Positions 1 to 10,202 of a stretch of DNA of 64,000 nucleotides are shown piece after piece (positions within the stretch are counted from its first letter, which is position 1; the number at the start of each line of letters is the position of its first letter). Position numbers and translations under genes: made by a program. A model generated the notes under the pieces. The model was not told the DNA's origin. It saw only the letters and a list, made by a program, of their open reading frames with translations, and searched no databases. The stretch is from Oenanthe sinensis (taxonomy: Eukaryota; Streptophyta; Magnoliopsida; Apiales; Apiaceae): positions 50,645,903 to 50,709,902 of the forward strand of contig CM053807.1 of NCBI GenBank assembly GCA_028671895.1, read 5' to 3'.

Positions 1-73
1 TAATTTCTTAAAAATTCAAAATCTCTTTAATTCCTAAAAATCTCAAATCCTTTTAATCTTCCATTATTTTAAT

Positions 74-2509
74 ATGAGTACTCAAAGAGTGAGTAGCATT
101 AAAATTCCTCCATTTGATAAAGATAATTATAATCTTTGGAAGATGAAGATGACCTTGTTTCTTCGAAATGCAAACATTAAGTACAAGGATATTTTGAGGA
201 CGGGTGTTGTTGCTCCAATAACAATCATTCCTGAGCATATGATAGATGGTGTACTTATTCCGCACAGACAATTTGATAAAGAAATTTCTGAGTACACTGA
301 TACTGAAAAGGAACTGGATTCTTTGGACACCAGCCTGCAGTTAATTTTGGTAGAATCTCTTGATCCCGGAATGTACAATCATGTTGTTAATTGCAAAAAT
401 GCTAAACACATCTGGGAAACGATAGAGATACTGAATGAAGGAACAGAAGAAGTGAGGGAGAATAGATTGGAAATCTTAACGTCTCAATATGAGCATTTTA
501 GATCAAATCCTGGAGAAGGTATCTCTGATGTTTTTGAGAGATACAATAAACTGATAAATGATCTAAATCTCAATGGCAAACACTATACGAAGAAGGAGAT
601 CAATAGGAAGTTTTTGCTGACAATGCCAATTCACTTAGAGCATAGGATTACTGCCATCAGGGAGTCAAGGGACATGAATGAAATTTCATTGGAAAGACTT
701 TATGGGGTACTAAAGACCTATGAGCTAGAGCAGATTCAACAGAAAGAAATATATGGTACAGGCAAAGTGGTCAGCAAGTCTACAGCTCTTGTAGCAGAAG
801 TACCAGAACACAGAGAAGCTATGACTGAATCTTCTTCAGTCAAAGTCATTGATCAAGGTATTGTTGCAGAAGTTGGTGCAACTCAAATGAATTCATCTGA
901 AAGTGAATTCTACTCAATGGAAGAACTTGATCAACTTGAGGATGAATCTCTGGCACTGATTGCTAGAAAATTTGGAAATACAAGATTCAGGAGGAACCCT
1001 AGTTTCAAATTCAAGCCTATGGCAAACAGATTTCAGAGAGGTGGTTCTTCTAGCTCATCCAATACAAGAGGTGGATACAAGACAGGGATGGTAGACAGAA
1101 GCAAGATCCGTTGCTTCAACTGCAATGAAATGGGACACTTTGCTACAGATTGTAGAAAGCCCAAGCAGGAAAGAAAGAAGGATTCATATGACGAGCTAAA
1201 CCAGAAATATGAAGCTCTATTGAAGAAGCATCAGGGAAGATCATACTTAGCAGCAGGAAAAAGCTGGGATGATTCTGACAACGAAGAAGAAGAAGATATG
1301 GGAAATCTTGCTCTAATGGCTTCTTCTTCTGAAGGATCACAATCCCCACCTCGTCAAGGAATTGAGGTAAATCCTAGCTGTCCTAAAATGTTTAAATTGC
1401 TAGGTGAGGATTTAACTAATGCTAGAGATCGAATAAAAGCCTTAATTCTCAAAAATCAAGTTTTATCAGATGAGAATTCTGAATTGAAAAAGCTGAAACT
1501 TATAAATGAGAAATTAACTGAAGATGTTGCATTTCAAGTTAATAGAGTCAACTGCTATGTTGAAATTGAAGCTTTTTTGAAGGATAAAATTGAAAAAGAG
1601 AAAGTCAGGTGTCAAGCCTATAGAACTGCTTCATTTGTTATGAAAGACCTAGTTGACCAACAAGAGATTAATCGGAAAGTTGGGATAGGTTTTGAATATA
1701 ATAAATCTGTAGGAAAGGCTAGTAACATTACCCCTTTTAAAGAGAGTGCTATAGAGAGGGGTATTCCACATGTTATTAAGGACACTAAGAACCCTCTGTT
1801 CATAACTCCTATTGCAGAACCAGTTCTTGATAGTTGTGTAATAGTGGATTATGAAATTAAACTTGAAGACCTTAAAGAGGAAGAGAAAGAACAGGAAAAA
1901 CCTGTTAGAGACATAAAAGGAATAAATGTCCAAAAAGCTAAATATGTACCTAAGAGACCAATAGAAAATGTGAACACTGCTAGTTCATCCACTCATGGTT
2001 TAGGTGCTAATGAGCTTAAGAAAAATCATAACAGACCTAGTAAGTTTGTTAATAGTAGGGATAAGAACAACAGATTCCATGCTACTGAGAACTTTAAAAA
2101 TGTTAATAAAGTTAAGGTAGAAACTGTTAAGACTCCTGCTATTGTGAATAAAATGCCTACTATTGATGCATGCCATAAACCATGTGGTGTAGATAACTGT
2201 ATGATATGTGCTTTCAATGTTATGTCTGCATATTTTAAAAGCATGCATGCTATGAATGTCAATACTACACCTAGACAACACATAAATCACAGGCATGCTA
2301 GATCAAAGACTGCCAGTCCTCCTGTTTCTCAGAAGGAGACATTTTCTTCTAAGCCTGTATACAAAAATGTTAAGGCTGTTTACAAGGAGAAGTGTTCAGT
2401 CAAAGTAGTAGATGAGTTTGTCAAGTTGGGTTCTGTTGTTAAACCTGACAAAGGACAATTTTTCAAATATGCCGGGCCCAATCAATGTTGGGTTCCGAAG
2501 AAAGCCTAA
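74..2509 (+). CDS. gag: Ty1/copia Gag polyprotein
   Basis: This 811-codon open frame starts at the first ATG after the leader. The N-terminal half has the usual copia Gag fold region (the UBN2-like gag domain, roughly residues 10-240). A CCHC zinc knuckle (CFNCNEMGHFATDC, about residues 347-360) would bind genomic RNA. The C-terminal part is long, charged and rich in Lys and Glu, as in Sireviruses, which have unusually large Gag proteins. It ends at TAA 2507-2509 in the same frame as pol, and two further in-frame TGA codons follow (2516-2521). I see no frameshift or internal stop. The product would form the virus-like particle in the cytoplasm. Confidence 0.9.
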   Translation: MSTQRVSSIKIPPFDKDNYNLWKMKMTLFLRNANIKYKDILRTGVVAPITIIPEHMIDGVLIPHRQFDKEISEYTDTEKELDSLDTSLQLILVESLDPGMYNHVVNCKNAKHIWETIEILNEGTEEVRENRLEILTSQYEHFRSNPGEGISDVFERYNKLINDLNLNGKHYTKKEINRKFLLTMPIHLEHRITAIRESRDMNEISLERLYGVLKTYELEQIQQKEIYGTGKVVSKSTALVAEVPEHREAMTESSSVKVIDQGIVAEVGATQMNSSESEFYSMEELDQLEDESLALIARKFGNTRFRRNPSFKFKPMANRFQRGGSSSSSNTRGGYKTGMVDRSKIRCFNCNEMGHFATDCRKPKQERKKDSYDELNQKYEALLKKHQGRSYLAAGKSWDDSDNEEEEDMGNLALMASSSEGSQSPPRQGIEVNPSCPKMFKLLGEDLTNARDRIKALILKNQVLSDENSELKKLKLINEKLTEDVAFQVNRVNCYVEIEAFLKDKIEKEKVRCQAYRTASFVMKDLVDQQEINRKVGIGFEYNKSVGKASNITPFKESAIERGIPHVIKDTKNPLFITPIAEPVLDSCVIVDYEIKLEDLKEEEKEQEKPVRDIKGINVQKAKYVPKRPIENVNTASSSTHGLGANELKKNHNRPSKFVNSRDKNNRFHATENFKNVNKVKVETVKTPAIVNKMPTIDACHKPCGVDNCMICAFNVMSAYFKSMHAMNVNTTPRQHINHRHARSKTASPPVSQKETFSSKPVYKNVKAVYKEKCSVKVVDEFVKLGSVVKPDKGQFFKYAGPNQCWVPKKA

Positions 2510-2530
2510 CTCATTTGATGATTGCAGGGT

Positions 2531-5500
2531 ATGAAACAGGTGAACCGGGTTATTTGGATTCTAGACAGTGGATCCTCACGACACATGACCGGAGATAGAG
2601 CCCTGCTATCAAATGTTGTTGAGAGAGCTGGCCCAGTAGTTACCTTTGGAGATGACAGCAAGGGTATGACTAAGGGATATGGCTGTTTAGAAGCTGGCAA
2701 TGTCGTCATTGATAATGTATCTTTCGTGGAAGGTCTCAAACACAATCTTCTGAGTATCAGTCAGTTTTGTGACAAGGGATACACAGTGAACTTTGTGAAG
2801 GAGAGATGTTTGATTTCTCACAAGAAGGATGAAAAGCTTGCTCTTCAGGGAGTAAGGAAAGGAAACTTGTTCGTAGCCGATCTGAACTCAGGTTGCAGAG
2901 ATGAAGTCAATTGTTTTTATGCTAAAGCTTCGTCAGATGAAAGTTGGCTATGGCACAAGAAACTCTCACACCTTAATTTCAAATCTATGAATTCTCTAGT
3001 CAAAAGAGAATTAGTGAGAGGACTGCCTCAATTGGAATTCACACAAGAAGGACTTTGTGAGGCATGTCAGAAAGGGAAAGCAAAGAAAGCATCACATCCA
3101 AGCACTGACACATCTAGTATTACTGAGCCACTACAATTAATTCAAATGGATTTATTTGGTCCAGTTAATGTAATGTCAATGTCACATAAAAGATATGCCT
3201 TGGTTATTGTTGATGACTATTCAAAGTATACATGGGTTTTATTCCTGCACTCAAAGGATGAAACTCCTCAAATGGTGATTGATCATATAAAAATGATTGA
3301 GTTGGATTCGAAGCTTCCAGTTAGAGCTATAAGGTCAGACAATGGAACTGAGTTCAAGAATGCAGTTCTGAATGACTTTTGTGCTGAAAAGGGAATAACT
3401 AGACAATTCTCAGCACCTAGAACTCCGCAACAGAATGGAGTTGTAGAAAGGAAGAATCGTACATTAATTGAAGCTGCAAGGACTATGCTGAGTGAATCAA
3501 GGCTTCCAATGTACTTTTGGGCTGAAGCTGTAAATACTGCATGTTATACCCAGAATCGAACTCTGATCAACAAGGACTTAATGAAGACACCCTACGAAAT
3601 AATGGCTAACAAGAAACCAACGCTCAAGTACTTTCATGTATTTGGTGCTAAATGCTTTGTACTTAAAGACGGAGAAGAACGTATTGGGAAGTTCGAAGCT
3701 AAAGCTCTAGAAGCTATTTTTGTTGGTTATTCTAAAAGATCTTATCGGGTGTATATTATTGATCAACATCATGTCAAAGAAAGTGTCAATGTAACTTTTG
3801 ATGACACAAAATTCCCTAACATCCAAAATGATGATCCATCTGAAACTTTTAAGTTCAACAATATGCCAGACTCACACTCAGATGATGAAAACGAACCTGA
3901 GGCTGCAACAGGAAACAACAATGATAATAATGTTGATGATCCAAGTGCTAGTGGTGGAAACAGTGGAAACTCTGGAGATACCCCTAACACACAAGGAGAT
4001 TCATCAAGAGATCCTAGCAGCAACTCAGGGGGAGGAGATGAAGGATCAGCAAATCAAACACAACATCACAATGAAATTCAAGGCGAATCATCAAGATCTA
4101 ATCTGCCAAGTCAGAGAATTTGGAGTAGAGCTCATCCTTTTGAGCTGATCATTGGTGATCCAGATGTTGGTGTTAGAACAAGAGGTGCTACACAGAATCA
4201 ATGCAATTATTCTGGGTTTCTATCTGAAATGGAACCTAAGAAAATAGAAGAAGCACTGTCTGATCCTGATTGGGTGATTGCTATGCAAGATGAACTCAAT
4301 CAATTTGAATCTCAAGATGTTTGGAAACTGGTACCCAGACCTAAGGACAGAACTGTAATTGGCACACGATGGGTATTCAGAAACAAGTTAGATGAAGATG
4401 GCATTGTAATAAGGAACAAAGCCAGACTGGTTGCAAAAGGTTATTCCCAAGCTGAAGGAATTGATTATGATGAAACCTATGCTCCAGTTGCAAGACTTGA
4501 GGCTATCAGGATGTTTCTGGCATTCGCAGCTCACTCCAATTTTAAAGTTTATCAAATGGACGTGAAGAGTGCATTCCTGAATGGAAAGCTAGCTGAAGAG
4601 GTATATGTACAACAGCCCCCAGGCTTTGAAGATCCAGATCACATGGACTTTGTATATTTTCTCTTTAAAGCTATCTATGGTCTCAAACAAGCGCCCAGAA
4701 CATGGTATGACACTCTTTCAGAATTCTTACTTGAAAATGCTTTTGTTAGAGGAGTCATAGACAAAACTTTATTTTATAAGAAACACAATAATGATCTGAT
4801 AATGGTACAAGTATATGTCGATGACATAATATTTGGGTCTACTAATGATAACTTGTGCAAGAGGTGTGCTAAGTTAATGCAGAGTAGGTATGAGATGAGC
4901 TTAATGGGAGAGTTGAAATTCTTCCTTGGACTTCAAGTGAGTCAAAGAATAGATGGAATATTCATTTGTCAGTCCAAGTACCTTAAAGAACTTCTGAAGA
5001 AGTATCACATGGAAGATTCAGCATCTGCAAGAACTCCCTCATCTACAGCTGTCAAGCTTGGAGTATGTGAAAACTCAATAAAGGTAGACATCACAAGCTA
5101 CAGAGGTATGATTGGATCTCTACTTTACCTAACTGCAAGCCGACCAGATATTATGTATGCCACTTGTATATGTGCAAGGTTCCAAGCGGATCCTAGAGAT
5201 ATTCATCTTGTTGCTGTGAAAAGAATCTTAAGATATCTTAAGGGTACACCTAATCTTGGTATCTGGTACCCTAAAGAATCTGATTTTAATTTAATAGGAT
5301 ATACAGATTCTGATTATGCAGGTAGTGTTGTTGATAGGAAGAGCACCTCAGGGAGCTGTCAATTCCTAGGGAGAAGATTGATTTCCTGGTACAGCAAGAA
5401 ACAGCAAACAGTTTCCAATTCTACAGCAGAGGCTGAGTACATTGCTGCGGGAAGCTGTTGCGCTCAGATCTTATGGATAAGGAATCAACTCAGAGATTAT

Positions 5501-5764
5501 GGCTTTGTGTTAAATAAAATTCCTATTTTATGTGATAACACAAGTGCCATTGCAATCTCCAACAACCCTGTACAGCACACGAGGACAAAGCACATAGATA
5601 TCAGGTATCATTTTATTCGAGAACATGTTATGAATGGTACTGTGGAGTTACACTTTGTACCCACAGAAGAACAGACTGCAGATATTTTTACTAAGCCACT
5701 TGATGAATCCACATTCACCAGGTTGGTTGGTGAACTTGGGATGCTGAATAGTTCTTCATCTTAA
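2531..5764 (+). CDS. pol: Ty1/copia Pol polyprotein (protease, integrase, RT, RNase H)
   Basis: The frame is open from 2522, and the first ATG is at 2531. Domains in order are: aspartic protease (LDSGSSRHMTGD, active Asp codon at 2564); GAG-pre-integrase with the zinc-binding H-H-C-C pattern (HKKLSHLN to CEACQKGK); integrase core with a DD-E triad in MDLFGP, RSDNGTEF and NGVVERKN; reverse transcriptase with YVDD at 4814-4825; and RNase H with YTDSDYAG, STAEAEY and DNTSA. All catalytic residues are present and there is no internal stop, so the frame looks functional. It follows gag in the same frame after three stop codons. How it is translated (readthrough, splicing or separate initiation) cannot be told from the sequence. 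Between integrase and RT there is a low-complexity Asn/Ser/Gly/Asp linker near 3890-4080. Confidence 0.93.
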   Translation: MKQVNRVIWILDSGSSRHMTGDRALLSNVVERAGPVVTFGDDSKGMTKGYGCLEAGNVVIDNVSFVEGLKHNLLSISQFCDKGYTVNFVKERCLISHKKDEKLALQGVRKGNLFVADLNSGCRDEVNCFYAKASSDESWLWHKKLSHLNFKSMNSLVKRELVRGLPQLEFTQEGLCEACQKGKAKKASHPSTDTSSITEPLQLIQMDLFGPVNVMSMSHKRYALVIVDDYSKYTWVLFLHSKDETPQMVIDHIKMIELDSKLPVRAIRSDNGTEFKNAVLNDFCAEKGITRQFSAPRTPQQNGVVERKNRTLIEAARTMLSESRLPMYFWAEAVNTACYTQNRTLINKDLMKTPYEIMANKKPTLKYFHVFGAKCFVLKDGEERIGKFEAKALEAIFVGYSKRSYRVYIIDQHHVKESVNVTFDDTKFPNIQNDDPSETFKFNNMPDSHSDDENEPEAATGNNNDNNVDDPSASGGNSGNSGDTPNTQGDSSRDPSSNSGGGDEGSANQTQHHNEIQGESSRSNLPSQRIWSRAHPFELIIGDPDVGVRTRGATQNQCNYSGFLSEMEPKKIEEALSDPDWVIAMQDELNQFESQDVWKLVPRPKDRTVIGTRWVFRNKLDEDGIVIRNKARLVAKGYSQAEGIDYDETYAPVARLEAIRMFLAFAAHSNFKVYQMDVKSAFLNGKLAEEVYVQQPPGFEDPDHMDFVYFLFKAIYGLKQAPRTWYDTLSEFLLENAFVRGVIDKTLFYKKHNNDLIMVQVYVDDIIFGSTNDNLCKRCAKLMQSRYEMSLMGELKFFLGLQVSQRIDGIFICQSKYLKELLKKYHMEDSASARTPSSTAVKLGVCENSIKVDITSYRGMIGSLLYLTASRPDIMYATCICARFQADPRDIHLVAVKRILRYLKGTPNLGIWYPKESDFNLIGYTDSDYAGSVVDRKSTSGSCQFLGRRLISWYSKKQQTVSNSTAEAEYIAAGSCCAQILWIRNQLRDYGFVLNKIPILCDNTSAIAISNNPVQHTRTKHIDIRYHFIREHVMNGTVELHFVPTEEQTADIFTKPLDESTFTRLVGELGMLNSSSS

Positions 5765-8710
5765 ATCCCAGTTCACATCTACATTATGTTCTTAAATAAA
5801 ATTTCAAGTGTTTGTTATGTGAATATTTGTCATAACACTTGTGAATTTATTTTACTAAATTCTAGTTCTCGAATGTGTGTTTAGTGTAAATTATTATAAT
5901 ATTTTATATTTTATCTATTTTGATTGTATTCTACTATATTTTAATTTTAGATTATTATCTTTATAAATAATTTAATCAAAATTTTACAAGTTAGAATTTT
6001 GGTAAAAGTTATTTTTATTTGAAAATAATTTAATATTGAAGTATAGCTATTATATGTATTTTAAGTTTAATAAATAGGTTAATAGAACTTTGTACAGTTT
6101 TATTTAATTGGCAACTTTATTGTATATATATATCTTTATTATTTTTGTTTTTCAACAATTGGTACATATTGTTTTTATTTTTAAACTTTTAGTATCATTA
6201 TTTCTATATATATGTGTGTAAGTTTTTTTTTTCTACGAGAAATTGTTCTAAGAATCATAAGTATTAAATGTCAATATTTAAAGAACTTGTGAATTTCTTT
6301 ACATTTATTTTCTCAAGCTTACATATATCACTGATAATTGTTATGAGTATAATTGTCATATACTTGAGTAACAATTATTAGATATAATGTATGAAGTTAA
6401 GTGCTAATTTTCATTCCTATGATTATTTAGTATTTAGCGATGATATTTTATCTTATTAAAATTATGAATTGAAGCAATTAAATGTTTATTAGCTTCAGAA
6501 TTTTAATACGATGAGATATTAGGAGCATAATTACTTGCTTTTTGAAATTATTATTAATTATCATATTTTGATAGTTTGTTATTGTTTCATCGCAATTAAT
6601 TGTGATTTTCGTTGTTAGTGATAATATATATTGTGGTATCTGAAAATCACTAATAATAAAAGCAGATCTGTGTCCTGCCGTTCAAGAGCAATCGACTCGA
6701 GGTAAAAGCAGGTAATCTCGATCTTGATATATTCTCTAATCAATTAATATAAAATATATACAATTGATATATTGAGCCCTCAGTGGCTATAGGACGAGAT
6801 CAAGGGATTGAAAACCTCCATTCTCTAACACAGATCATAGAACCACAAACACTCAAACAGATACAACTTCATCTACTAAACCCCTGAAAAGAAATGTTTG
6901 ATCAACTAAAGTGGGTGAGAGAGTAAGTGCCTCTAGTGCACTAGAAAATAGAAGTATCTATGAGTGTTCCAGCAGCTCTGCCTCTAGTTAGAATATGAAA
7001 TTGAAACCGAGGCAACTGCTAACTAATTTATATCCTCCCAAAAGGGTATAGATTTGCAAATGGCAAAACTGTTACTAGGTTCGTCATCTTAACATGATGA
7101 GTCTATTGAATTCGGCCTGTCAGCCAAGGCCATTTGTAAAGAGTCAATTTCATCTGGACACTCTCAAACACTGCAAACCATAAATGTAATATTCAAATGC
7201 ACTGTAAGGATTGTCACACACTAAGGATGAATTGACGGAAGCAATTATTCTAAACTTTCATATCAAGGAAGGAAGAATGATTGATGATTCTGACTGAATC
7301 AACATGCCTTCATAGGCATCAGGAGGAAACTTGGATCATTTGCTACATTATAGATCCTTGTATCCCTCCCCAGATGGAACATATCTGGATTCCTAACGGA
7401 ATATATCATCTTAGATGATCAGCAACTCATTGAATCTATTCCTGAAGCAATTCAGTTTTCAAAGTCAAATATTTTAATAGAATCAATTGAGGACGGGGAT
7501 TTACGAAACCCCATTGCACCACCAGTGACCTCTCTTGAAGGGGCTATGGTGATCTTTCTTGCAGGTACAAAAGACTGTGTCATCCGTACTAAGAGAGAAA
7601 CAGTGTTGTGAGAAAAGAGTGAAACACAAGTGAGAAAGAGTGAAAATATATATTCTATGAGTGAAACACTTAGAGAGTATATGAGCGAAACACTTGTGAG
7701 AAACACAAAGTAAAATCACACACTAGCACAATTACCAAATCTCATTCCCAATTCCCTGTTACAGATTTCTAATGTTACTCAACTAAGGGGAAAGAAATTT
7801 CTTCTGATATTAAGGATTCTGAAGAGGATTACTCAACTAAGGGGGAGAAGTTTAAACAAGATCCAAAAAGGAAGAAGTGTTGAACAAGATCCAAAAAGGA
7901 GAATTGTTGAACAAAGTCTTTTTACTAGAAGATGATTACTCCATTGTTGAACAAGAAAAGGGGGTATATAACAACATGCTTGGATTGGATATAACTAATG
8001 ATTATTTATTAGTTCTTCTATTCCATTTGATTTTAGAAGATTCTTGTATATAGGATTAACCGGATTTTCTAAAATGCATAACATGTCATAGTTTGCATTT
8101 TTTATATCTGCGATGGTTTAATGCTGTATGTATGCCATGTCTGTTGTTACCTCTATTAAAATGGTTGGATAATTCAAGAAATGAGAGAATGAATTTACCT
8201 TGGGTGAGAAGTGAAGACAGGAGTTGGAGAAACAGAGGAGAAGTGGTAATAAGAAGAGAACAAGACTTCATCCCTGCCATCCTAAGGGGGAGTAGTGATG
8301 AGTCTGAGAAATGAAGATAATACTACTTGTATAATATGTTCAATGCTAAAGGAACGAATATCTTTCATTTCAGTTACTCAAGAAATCTGGAAATGTACAA
8401 TCTGATCCAGAGAAACCAGCCACTAAAGATGTACCAATGACACCTGGTCACAAAAGTTAAACTCTAGAAGAAGGTGACGTTGATATTTCTGAAGCTGGTA
8501 ATGATAAGTAAGTCAAGATAGAACTTTGTTAAATATGTTCAGTCTAGAGGAACAACTATCTTGTATTTATCATTAATGTTTGAATCTGGCAATGTTTAAT
8601 ATAAACCAGAACTAAGTTTGTTTATTTACAAGTTTTATTGTTATATCTTTTTCTTGTTTGTTAGTTGAGTTATCCTCTAGTGATTTGCTTGTTATTGTTT
8701 AACAAACAAA
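5765..8710 (+). other. Non-coding 3' region of the retrotransposon (between pol and LTR)
   Basis: About 2.9 kb separates the pol stop from the last polypurine tract. The first 900 bases are very AT-rich. From about 6660 the composition is more balanced, but no open frame longer than about 85 codons exists on either strand and I recognise no env-like protein. Sireviruses often carry an env-like frame here, so this may be a decayed version of it or an untranslated region. Short GAGTGAAACAC-type repeats occur at 7610-7710. AGGGGG polypurine motifs recur at about 7845, 8284 and 8712. Confidence 0.7.
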
Positions 8711-8721
8711 TAGGGGGAGAT
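8711..8721 (+). promoter_or_regulatory. Polypurine tract for plus-strand priming
   Basis: The stretch TAGGGGGAGAT lies directly before the TG that starts the 3' LTR, which is where the polypurine tract of an LTR retrotransposon must be. Similar GGGGGAG motifs about 430 and 865 bases upstream (8285 and 7846) would be the extra tracts typical of Sireviruses. Confidence 0.8.
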
Positions 8722-9494
8722 TGAAAGGCATATGTTTAGAAGCCTATTTGTTTAGCGAGATGACAACTCAACTCAAACATAGATAATTTGTAAGTAAATA
8801 TATTATCTGTCACAGGAATCTTCAGCAGGTATTTTTTTGACAAGAAAAAGAAGATCAAAGTCAATCTACAGACTTGAAGCAGTACTACATTGAAAGAAGC
8901 TCAATTTAATTGATCACGCCTCAGTGGAGTATTTAAGTTTGAAGAAGCTCAAGTGTCAGAAGATTTCAATATTGTGTGACAACAAATATAGTCAAGTCAG
9001 AAGGAGCAGAAGTGAACCATTATAAAAGTCAAGTGAAGAATATTATTTGTTGTGAATCACTCGTGAACCAGACAGTACACGGAGTGTTGGCAAAAATACA
9101 GAGAAAGTTCTTTACTACAGAAGAAATGGTCAGCAACAGTCGTGGAGTCAAGACTTTAATTTAATTCTCTATTAATTGATTAAATTATTTAGTTAATTTA
9201 ATTGGTAAATTAATTCAATCAGAATTAATTTATTCCTTAAATTAATTAATAAATTAATTATTTTAGAATTATTTTAGAATGAAGAAGACTTTAATTTAAT
9301 TCTATTATCAAAAAGATAATTTTATTATGTATCCTATTTACTTAGATTAATTCAAAAAGAATTAATTTAATGTATAAGATATATAATAAAACAAATAGAA
9401 TTTTATTAAAAAGAAAAAAAAAGAAAACAAAAAGGAGACAGAAGATATATATTTAACATATGTACATTTCAGGTCGGCCAGATTGATTTGTCGG

Positions 9495-9537
9495 GGAGTC
9501 TTTTGAAAAGTCTCCCGGAGACTTTTCAAAAGTCTCC
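9495..9537. repeat. 43 bp near-perfect palindrome in U3
   Basis: The sequence reads GGAG-CTTTTGAAAAGTCTCC and then its reverse complement, with only a few mismatches. It is built from the same GTCTCC/GGAGAC unit as the downstream array, and could fold into a long hairpin or present paired protein-binding sites. Confidence 0.75.
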
Positions 9538-9565
9538 TTGAAAAGAAATAAAAAAAAAAAGAAAG

Positions 9566-9597
<32 letters not shown>

Positions 9598-9671
9598 AAA
9601 TCAAATCAAATCAATCAAAAAGAAGCCAGGTGATATACATTTCATTTGTACAGTCAGGTCGGCAGATTTAT

Positions 9672-9875
9672 GTCTCGGGAAGACTTTTGAAAAGTCTCTC
9701 CGAGAATTATTCAAAAGTCTCCCCGAGTTTATTAAATGTCTCCCAAGGATTTAAAAGTCTCCCAAGTGCTGGAAAGTCTTCCCGAGCCAGAAAAGTCTCC
9801 CAGAGAGAAAGTCTCCCCGAGCAGAAAAAGTCTCCCCGGATAGAAAAAGTCTCCCCGAGTGGAAAAAGTCTCCCA
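9672..9875 (+). repeat. Degenerate array of AAAAGTCTCCCCGAG units upstream of LTR TATA box
   Basis: About ten copies of a unit with core AGTCTCCCCGAG (variants AGTCTTCCCGAG, AGTCTCCCAAG and TGTCTCCCAAG) occur every 15-25 bases and stop some 15 bases before the LTR TATA box. Spacing and variants are irregular, so this is a decayed or functional-site array rather than a satellite. An enhancer role is inferred from its position only. Confidence 0.8.
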
Positions 9876-9889
9876 AGTCCAGATTTGCC

Positions 9890-9897
9890 TATAAATA
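9890..9897 (+). promoter_or_regulatory. LTR TATA box
   Basis: TATAAATA lies 15 bases after the U3 repeat array and about 310 bases before the LTR end, the expected place for the promoter of the element. An AATAAA at 9953-9958 could be the polyadenylation signal. Confidence 0.7.
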
Positions 9898-10202
9898 GCA
9901 GATTAAGTCAGCAGCTTTCATTGGAATTCAAATCACTTTCTAGTTTGGCTAAAATAAATTCTAAAGAGCATTTCATGTCAAAATTTTTCTAGAATTTTAA
10001 GAGCTAAATTAGTGAATATTTTCTGATTTAATCTTGTAACCCACATCAAGTTTAATATAAGTATTTTACTTGAACTGTGTTTCTTTGATTATTATTTCGT
10101 GATAATAATTAAATTGTTTAATCAAAAATTATCCGAAACAGATTTTAATATTTAATAGAGATTGTATTCAACCCCCCCTTCTACAATCATTTGGACCTAA
10201 CA

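Larger units (their letters stand above)
1..10202 (+). mobile_element. Sirevirus-like Ty1/copia LTR retrotransposon, 5' LTR outside window
   Basis: The order gag, protease, integrase, reverse transcriptase, RNase H, polypurine tract, LTR defines a Ty1/copia element on the plus strand. Only about 73 bases of leader precede gag, so the 5' LTR and primer binding site lie upstream of the window. Three traits point to the Sirevirus group: a very large gag (811 codons), a long region between pol and the 3' LTR, and repeated AGGGGG polypurine motifs before that LTR. Both coding frames are open, which suggests a fairly recent insertion. The 3' boundary is set by the CA ending of the LTR at 10201-10202. 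A 5 bp target duplication TTATG at 10203-10207 is possible but cannot be confirmed without the other end. Confidence 0.93.
8722..10202 (+). repeat. 3' LTR (about 1.48 kb)
   Basis: It begins TGAAAGGC immediately after the polypurine tract and ends CCTAACA. The pyrimidine-rich ATTCAACCCCCCCTTCTAC just before the end is typical of the copia U5 tail. Inside are an AT-rich part (9150-9370), an A/G-only run (9545-9600), two copies of a roughly 100 bp direct repeat containing CAGGTCGGC (about 9470 and 9655), an array of GTCTCC repeats, and a TATA box at 9890. If transcription starts some 30 bases after the TATA box, U3 is about 1.2 kb and R-U5 about 0.28 kb. Open stretches inside the LTR do not look like genes. 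Confidence 0.85.

Noticed and set aside
2000..2296. Minus-strand frames antisense to gag and pol
   Set aside because: They follow from the codon structure of the true frame and have no recognisable domains.
2522..2530. TTG at 2522 as the pol start
   Set aside because: TTG is a poor plant start codon; ATG at 2531 or fusion to gag is more plausible, and no protein feature depends on the three extra residues.
3798..4148. 116-codon plus-strand frame inside pol
   Set aside because: It is an out-of-frame shadow of the integrase-RT linker; the pol frame carries the conserved domains.
9630..9992. 120-codon frame inside the LTR
   Set aside because: Its length comes from the GTCTCC repeat array; the peptide is repetitive and the frame overlaps the promoter.
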